Of a stretch of 64,000 bases of DNA, positions 59,092-64,000 are shown piece after piece; position 1 is the first letter of the stretch; the number at the start of each line of letters is the position of its first letter. The notes beneath the pieces are model-generated. The model was not told the DNA's origin, searched no databases, and was given only the letters and a program-made list of their open reading frames with translations. The DNA is taken from positions 2,603,441 through 2,667,440 of the forward strand of contig OZ243964.1 in the NCBI GenBank assembly GCA_965214635.1, in the 5' to 3' direction. The stretch comes from Bin90 sp965214635 (GTDB lineage: Bacteria > Chloroflexota > Dehalococcoidia > Lucifugimonadales > JADFKI01). The translations under genes and the position numbers were made by a program.

Positions 59092-60573
59092 CTATGTGCG
59101 CATCTGCGGGAACAGCACGACTTCGCGGATGGTCTTGTGGCCGCTGAAGAGCATTACGAGGCGGTCGATGCCGATACCAAGCCCGCCGGTGGGCGGCATG
59201 CCATGCTCTATGGCGGTCAGGAAGTCTTCGTCTAATCGGTCGGTCTCCTCGTCGGCGAACTGCGACCGCAGCGCCTCCTGTTCTTCGAAGCGCCTGCGCT
59301 GGTCTATCGGGTCGTTCAGCTCGGTGAAGGCGTTGCAAATCTCCATCCCCGCGACGAAGCCCTCAAAGCGCTCCACAAGCGCGGGGTTGTCCGCCTTCTT
59401 CTTGGCGAGCGGGGACATCTCCACAGGGTAGTCCACTAGGAAGCAGGGTTGCGTCAGGTTGTCTTCCACGCGCGACGATATGAGCTTGTCCATCAGACCG
59501 GGCCAGCTCATCTGCTGCGACACATCGATGCCAATGGCTGCCATGGCAGATTTCATCGACTCGATGTCGGGGTGGTCTAGGAAGTCTATGCCGCTGCGCT
59601 GGCGGATTTCGTCGAGCAGGCTGATGCGGGGCCAAGGCGGCGTGAAGTCGATGCGCTTGCCGTCGAACTCGACGACGGGCGTTCCTAGCACTTCGACGGC
59701 TACGCTGTGGACGAGATCCTCGACCATTCGCATCACATCGTTGTAGTCGGCGAAGGCTTCGTAGCTTTCGAGCGATGTGAACTCTGGGTTGTGCGTCAGG
59801 TCTAGCCCCTCGTTGCGGAATATCTTGCCGATTTCGTACACGCGCTCGAGACCGCCCACGATGAGACGCTTGAGGTGCAGCTCGGTGGCAATTCGCAAGT
59901 AGAGGTCGCGGCTGAGCATGTTGTGGTGGGTAACGAATGGATGCGCCATTCCCCCGGCGGCGATGGGCACAAGAATGGGCGTTTCCACCTCGAGAAAGCC
60001 GCGCTGTTCCATGAAGCGGCGGATTGCGCTGACGATGCGGCTGCGCATTATGGCAACGGCGCGTGCATCGGGGTTGGCGATGAGGTCTAGGTATCGCTGG
60101 CGAAAGCGCAGCTCGGTATCCTGCAAGCCGTGCCACTTCTCCGGGAGTGGTCGCAGCGACTTGCACAGCACGGTGAACGCGCGCGCCTCCACGGTGATTT
60201 CGCCGGTGCGCGTGCGAAAGAGTGTGCCCCTGATGCCGAGCCAGTCGCCGATGTCTAGGTCGGACAGCATGTCGTAGGCATCAGAGAGGGTGTTGCGGCG
60301 AAACATGGCTTGGATGCGCCCGTCGCCGTCGAGGATGTCGGCAAAAGAGGCGCGCCCCATGCCGCGAAACGCCACAAGCCGCCCCGCAACCGACACTTCG
60401 TCTGTACGGGCATCGTTGGGCTGCTCGGATTCGGCTCGCTCGAACAGGTCGAGAGCTTGTCGCGTGGTGTGGGTGCGCTTGTAGGTGTGCGGATAGGGGT
60501 CTATGCCGCGTTCCCGCAACCGCCTCAGCTTGTCGAGCCTTACGCTGAAAAGCTCATTGTCGGGCTGACTCAT
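59092..60573 (-). CDS. lysS: Lysyl-tRNA synthetase, class II
   Basis: A 493-residue class IIb synthetase. The N-terminal OB-fold anticodon domain includes VSVAGRLVAFRGMGRASFADILDGDGRIQAMF. Motif 2 is EIGKIFRNEGLDLTHNPEFTSLE and motif 3 GGLGIGIDRLVMLFSG, with FVTHHNMLSRDLYLRIATELHLKRL between. All class II motifs are present, so it should activate lysine and charge tRNA-Lys. The ATG at 60573 follows GGCAGGA. Confidence 0.97.
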   Translation of the reverse strand: MSQPDNELFSVRLDKLRRLRERGIDPYPHTYKRTHTTRQALDLFERAESEQPNDARTDEVSVAGRLVAFRGMGRASFADILDGDGRIQAMFRRNTLSDAYDMLSDLDIGDWLGIRGTLFRTRTGEITVEARAFTVLCKSLRPLPEKWHGLQDTELRFRQRYLDLIANPDARAVAIMRSRIVSAIRRFMEQRGFLEVETPILVPIAAGGMAHPFVTHHNMLSRDLYLRIATELHLKRLIVGGLERVYEIGKIFRNEGLDLTHNPEFTSLESYEAFADYNDVMRMVEDLVHSVAVEVLGTPVVEFDGKRIDFTPPWPRISLLDEIRQRSGIDFLDHPDIESMKSAMAAIGIDVSQQMSWPGLMDKLISSRVEDNLTQPCFLVDYPVEMSPLAKKKADNPALVERFEGFVAGMEICNAFTELNDPIDQRRRFEEQEALRSQFADEETDRLDEDFLTAIEHGMPPTGGLGIGIDRLVMLFSGHKTIREVVLFPQMRT

Positions 60574-60667
60574 TCCTGCCGTTCTCTATATTATGTCTAT
60601 GGGTATCCAATGCTAAAACCTAGCCGCACATATTCTACCACGCTTGGGAGTGTAAAGTGTTAGAAAG

Positions 60668-61510
60668 CTAGCCGTCGTAATCGGATACAAGCGTGCGCAG
60701 GATGTATGTGGGCGCATCAGCGGCGTGTGCTACGGCGTCGGCTGGTGTGTTGCCGCTGGTAACGAGCGCGGAATGTATTCCGAATGAGTTTGCGCCGCGG
60801 ATGTCGGTCGCAAGCGTGTCTCCGAGCATCACCATATCGTTCGTGGCGCTGCGCCTGTGCGCCTCTTGGAACAGCGCCGCATTCGGCTTGCCGAGCCGCT
60901 GAAAGCGCAGGTCGGTGCGGGTTGGGTATCGCTGGTGCAGCACCGTTTCCAGCATCAGCGCAATGCTTCCGCTTGTTATCCCGAATCCACTGCTCTTTGG
61001 ATATATCATATCCGGGTTCGGCAGCACGAGAAGCGGGTCGCTCCCATCTTCTATCTGACGAAAGAGTGTGCTCATCGCGGCGTCCACTATCTCCAAGAAG
61101 TCGCCGTACGGCTGATGGCACACGACCAGCGCGTCGAAAGCATCCTGCGGACGGACGACGACACCGCCTGCGCGCCGCACATACTCTGCGCTTTCGGATG
61201 CGCCGATTGATACGCAGCGCGCGCCCTGCATACCGCGCTCGGCGAAGTAGCCGCTCAACAGGCTGCCGGCTGTGATGATGCGCTCGAGGCTCACATCAAG
61301 CCCGAAGCTTTGGTAGCGGTGAGCGAGCGTTTCGGGCAGCATCGACGCATCGTTGGTCAGCACATAGTAGGGTTTGTTGATGCGGTTCAGCCGCCGTATG
61401 AGCGCTGCGGCGTCCGGGAGTGCTCCGTCCGCACTCACCAACACCCCGTAGGCATCGAAGAGCAGCACCGAATAGCCTTCAATGAGCGCGTCTATGGAAG
61501 TGTCCTGCAT
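60668..61510 (-). CDS. HAD-IIA family phosphatase (NagD/TIGR01459-like)
   Basis: A 280-residue HAD hydrolase. Motif I is LLFDAYGVLVSADGALPDA; the second Asp of the usual DxD is replaced by Tyr (DAYG), as in several TIGR01459 members. Motif II is YVLTNDAS, motif III GKPNAALFQEAHRR, motif IV MVMLGDTLATDIRGANSFGI. The C2 cap between motifs II and III is typical of NagD-like sugar-phosphate or nucleotide phosphatases. Loss of the general acid may reduce phosphatase activity. Substrate unknown. It stands alone between lysS and the FAH gene. Confidence 0.88.
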   Translation of the reverse strand: MQDTSIDALIEGYSVLLFDAYGVLVSADGALPDAAALIRRLNRINKPYYVLTNDASMLPETLAHRYQSFGLDVSLERIITAGSLLSGYFAERGMQGARCVSIGASESAEYVRRAGGVVVRPQDAFDALVVCHQPYGDFLEIVDAAMSTLFRQIEDGSDPLLVLPNPDMIYPKSSGFGITSGSIALMLETVLHQRYPTRTDLRFQRLGKPNAALFQEAHRRSATNDMVMLGDTLATDIRGANSFGIHSALVTSGNTPADAVAHAADAPTYILRTLVSDYDG

Positions 61511-61636
61511 TTTTCAGTCCAATCCTTGGGTTCGGATGATGTAGTCCGAGCAGCACTCTATGGTTGTGTCTATCGCAGTGTTGGCAAAGCGTATTTTGGG
61601 GTGTCGCTCATATCCCGGGCGCCTGCTGCCGATGCC

Positions 61637-62551
61637 CTATGATGCGTACTTGCCTGTCAGCTGCGGGGTGGTGCCTTCGTTGCCGGCGGCTTCCCATTCG
61701 TGGCGAGTCTCCCTGCCCCATGTGCGTTTAAGGTCGTCGCGCACGGCTAGGTGCAGTCTGCCCAGCCCGTCTATCTCCATCTCGATGCTGTCGCCGTCTT
61801 GGATAGCGCTTAACCCGGCGTGGTTGGTGCCTGTGGCGATTACATCGCCGGCTTCCAGCGAATGCACGGAGGTTACCCATTCCACGACTTGCGCTATCTT
61901 GTGCGCCATGTCGTCGGTGTTGAAGTCTTGCACTAGCCGGTCGTTGACCCAAAGTTTGACGGGTAGGCTCTGCGGGTCGGCGATTTCGTCCGCTGTAACG
62001 AGCCACGGCCCCATGGGTGCGAAAGTTTCGCGCGACTTCATCTGGTAGAACGCCGGCATGCCGCGCGCTGACACATCGATGAAGTTCATGTAGCCGAAGA
62101 TGTAGTCCCAAGCATCCTCTGCCTTGACCTGCCATGCATGCTTGCTGATGACGAGAGCAAGTTCGGCTTCGTGCTCGAAGATGGTCGCTGCCACATCGGG
62201 CAGCAGGATGGTGTCGCCGTCTCCGATGACGCCGTTGGGCGACTTGTTGAAGCCGTTCTTTGGCGCAGGCTCGGAGCGCGTGCCGTTTTCCATGTAGTTG
62301 ACTGCCATGCAGGCGATGTTGGTCGGGCGCGGTGCTGGCGAGCGCAGCTGTACGCTGGATAGGGGCACGCCGTCGCTTGCGGCGACCGCCTCTTCTAGCT
62401 TGGGCTTGTAGGCGTCGAATGCGCTTATCAGCCCGGATAGCAGATCTTGCGGGGACACGCGCGGGATGTCTGACACTACCGCGGATACATCCACGACCGC
62501 ATCGCCCTTCACAACGCCGAGCGTATAGTCGTCAAAAAATACGAGCTTCAT
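61637..62551 (-). CDS. Fumarylacetoacetate hydrolase (FAH) family protein
   Basis: A 304-residue FAH-fold enzyme: ACMAVNYMENGTRSEP..., GDTILLPDVAATIFEHEAELALVISKHA with the metal ligands (E-x-E), and YIFGYMNFIDVSARGM then KLWVNDRLVQDFNTDDMAHKIAQVVEWVTSVHSLEAGDVIATGT with the conserved GDxIxTGT-type end. The family includes fumarylacetoacetases, acylpyruvases and 2-hydroxyhepta-2,4-diene-1,7-dioate isomerases. AGGAG precedes ATG 62551. It follows the CoA-transferase gene by 46 bp, so the two may serve the same catabolic route. Confidence 0.93.
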   Translation of the reverse strand: MKLVFFDDYTLGVVKGDAVVDVSAVVSDIPRVSPQDLLSGLISAFDAYKPKLEEAVAASDGVPLSSVQLRSPAPRPTNIACMAVNYMENGTRSEPAPKNGFNKSPNGVIGDGDTILLPDVAATIFEHEAELALVISKHAWQVKAEDAWDYIFGYMNFIDVSARGMPAFYQMKSRETFAPMGPWLVTADEIADPQSLPVKLWVNDRLVQDFNTDDMAHKIAQVVEWVTSVHSLEAGDVIATGTNHAGLSAIQDGDSIEMEIDGLGRLHLAVRDDLKRTWGRETRHEWEAAGNEGTTPQLTGKYAS

Positions 62552-62597
62552 AACTTTTCTCCTAAAGTTTTAAGCGGTTGATTCAACTAGATAGGCA

Positions 62598-63308
62598 TCA
62601 GATTTTCACTATGCGGTTGACATAGATGGCGGGTGTGTGGACGGCGTGTCCGTCTATTTCGCCTACGGGGACGATGTCGTCCACTTCCATGATTGTGATG
62701 CGCGCCGCAGTAGCCATGACGCCGTTGAAGTTGCGTGATGTGCCGCGATAGACGGTGTTGCCCAGCGGGTCTGCCTTGTGAGCGCGCAGCAGAGCGAAGT
62801 CCGCCTTGAGCGCATACTCTAACACATGCTCTCTGCCATCGAACATGCGCGTCTCTTTGCCCTCGGCAAGCAATGTGCCGGCGCCTGTGGGCGTGTAGAA
62901 CGCCGGGATGCCCGCACCGCCGATGCGTATGCGCTCCGCCAGTGTGCCCTGTGGGACTAGCTCCAGCTCCACCTTGCCCTCGCGGTAGGCGCGCTCGTAG
63001 GATGTGGGGCGCGACGGTGACGGCGACACAGGAAACGACGCCACGACCTTTTTGATCTGTTCGTTATCAACGAGAATGCCGATGTCGATAGGGCGGTCGC
63101 CGGGGATGGTGCCAAAGCCGATGACGCTGGCGAGACCGGCGGTGTTGCTGATGATAGTCAGGTCTTTTGCGCCGCGGTCGCGGAGCGCGCGTATCAGGTT
63201 TTGGGGTGTGCCGCCGGGGCCCGCAAAGCCGTCTATCATCAGCGTTGCGCTGTCGGGAATGTCCGCCACCGCTTCATCGAACGAGGGCAGCGTCTTGTCG
63301 ATGGGCAT
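62598..63308 (-). CDS. 3-oxoacid CoA-transferase subunit A
   Basis: A 236-residue family I CoA-transferase alpha subunit: TLMIDGFAGPGGTPQNLIRAL (CoA-binding G-x-GG), LTIISNTAG, VELELVPQGTLAERIRIGGAGIPAFYTPTGAGT, EYALKADFALLRAHKADPLGNTVYRGTSRNFN. The subunit moves CoA between succinyl-CoA or acyl-CoA and 3-oxo acids and normally pairs with a beta subunit bearing the catalytic Glu. No beta subunit is encoded beside it; the FAH gene comes next. The start codon ATG 63308 lacks a clear ribosome site. Confidence 0.93.
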   Translation of the reverse strand: MPIDKTLPSFDEAVADIPDSATLMIDGFAGPGGTPQNLIRALRDRGAKDLTIISNTAGLASVIGFGTIPGDRPIDIGILVDNEQIKKVVASFPVSPSPSRPTSYERAYREGKVELELVPQGTLAERIRIGGAGIPAFYTPTGAGTLLAEGKETRMFDGREHVLEYALKADFALLRAHKADPLGNTVYRGTSRNFNGVMATAARITIMEVDDIVPVGEIDGHAVHTPAIYVNRIVKI

Positions 63309-63527
63309 ATGGACATGAACCTCGCGTGCGTTGGTTATCGTATATGGCTGTATGCGCTAGTTCGTAACCGACATGGCAATTTGCCGTGTGCTGAGCGTCT
63401 CATCAACGCACTACAAATCGCCTAATTTAAGTGTGGCGCAATCTGTGGGATTCGTCAACTGCCGCCGTAATACCAGTGTCTCAGTTGTACATTGAGAATG
63501 CCCACTGTGTAGTTCGCTTTCGATGCG

Positions 63528-63854
63528 TTATGCGCGCGAACCTCTTGGCGGTGCGAATACGACTAGCAGGGTGAGTTCTTCGGTGATGGAGTGGAAGCGA
63601 TGCTGTTCGCCGGCTCCAACGAATATCAGCGTGCCAGCCCGAACCTCGCTGTCCTCATCGCCGACTGTTATCCGACCCGAACCGCTGACGACATAGTAGA
63701 TTTCGTCTTCGGTGTGTGGCTGCTGTGGGTCGGTGTCGTCGGCAGGCAGCACATACAGCCCGAGGCTCAATGTTTCTGCCGCAAAGAAGTCGTGGTATCG
63801 TTCGCCGATACGCTGCCGAACAGCCATGAGGTCGTCAATATCGAATATGTCCAT
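63528..63854 (-). CDS. Cupin-domain protein
   Basis: A 108-residue single cupin. Motif 1 is PHTEDEIYYVVSGSGRITVG (His and Glu metal ligands) and motif 2 GTLIFVGAGEQHRFHSI (His). LSLGLYVLPADDTDPQQPHTED supplies the first strand. Small cupins of this type act as metal-dependent dioxygenases, isomerases or sensors; the role here is unknown. ATG 63854 follows GGGAGGG. It is divergent from the terminal GNAT gene. Confidence 0.88.
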   Translation of the reverse strand: MDIFDIDDLMAVRQRIGERYHDFFAAETLSLGLYVLPADDTDPQQPHTEDEIYYVVSGSGRITVGDEDSEVRAGTLIFVGAGEQHRFHSITEELTLLVVFAPPRGSRA

Positions 63855-63909
63855 GTCGCCCTCCCAATGCCCCTTTCGTTTTGCATACGCATATCATAGA
63901 CTACAAGGC

Positions 63910-64000
63910 ATGACTAACATAAGTGTGCGTGAGGCGACATCTGCGGACATAGAGCGAATAGCGGCGTTTCAGCAGGCGATGGCGCTGGAAACGGAAGGCA
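63910..64000 (+). CDS. N-terminal part of a GNAT N-acetyltransferase
   Basis: The frame starts at ATG 63910, shortly after AAGG, and remains open to the end of the window, encoding MTNISVREATSADIERIAAF and QQAMALETEG. The IREAT.xDxxxIAxFQxxMALETE pattern is a usual start of GNAT proteins. The acetyl-CoA-binding part lies beyond the window, so the substrate cannot be judged. Confidence 0.75.
   Translation, partial: MTNISVREATSADIERIAAFQQAMALETEG

Overview
The window looks like a stretch of chromosome from a free-living or host-associated bacterium, most probably Chloroflexota (Dehalococcoidia/SAR202-like). This is inference from gene content, not a database match. The clues are about 60% G+C, leucine T-box leaders on amino-acid genes, a fused AccD-AccA carboxyltransferase, a SCO1664/DUF3090 pair, an RhmD-like enolase-superfamily enzyme, CoxS/M/G-type genes, RNase J with FtsK/SpoIIIE, and a very large cadherin-like surface protein. 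Genes lie on both strands in short runs.

Layout. 0-6.5 kb: tail of a DUF1461-type membrane protein, a UGSC-family gene with an in-frame TGA (probable selenocysteine), an FmdB zinc ribbon, stand-alone trpB, an RhmD-like dehydratase, a lipoate-ligase-like gene, a VOC protein and larB. 6.7-17.9 kb: a two-domain M14-like/GH105 protein, the SCO1664 + DUF3090 pair, a crotonase, CoxG/CoxM/CoxS without CoxL, Nudix, GNAT, a formyl-THF hydrolase-like protein, a dienelactone hydrolase and a heptad-repeat nuclease-like protein. 18.3-28.8 kb: HpcH/HpaI aldolase, tRNA-Pro(CGG), then a branched-chain amino-acid block: T-box, ilvB, ilvN, ilvC, HAD, small unknown, leuA, leuC, cytochrome c, leuD. 28.8-39.5 kb (minus strand): voltage-gated ion channel, fused accDA, ftsK, rnj, NHL protein, Uma2 nuclease, DUF1800. 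39.8-42.3 kb: a type II restriction-modification pair beside a decayed transposase. 42.6-50.05 kb: one 2468-residue secreted cadherin-like protein, preceded by a 21-bp perfect inverted repeat and followed by two terminators. 50.3-64 kb: Leu T-box and leuS, a DUF1156 DNA methyltransferase, an S9 peptidase, a rhomboid protease, lysS, a HAD phosphatase, FAH, a CoA-transferase A subunit, a cupin and the start of a GNAT gene.

How the genes work together. The clearest circuit is leucine sensing. Two T-box leaders, both with an apparent CTC (Leu) specifier and an intrinsic terminator, precede ilvB and leuS, so uncharged tRNA-Leu should raise both branched-chain amino-acid synthesis and leucine charging. 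leuA and leuC have structured leaders of a different kind. leuB, ilvD and ilvE are not in the window. Several genes lack their usual partners here: CoxL, the CoA-transferase B subunit, LarA/C/E, the DUF1501 partner of DUF1800, and the partners of the DUF1156 methylase.

Points most worth following: the UGSC recoding site; rnj, whose conserved N-terminus has no ATG/GTG/TTG start; the channel with a TLEGWTD filter; the M14-like/GH105 protein with apparently lost zinc ligands; and the giant surface protein with its hairpin leader and internal change in codon use.
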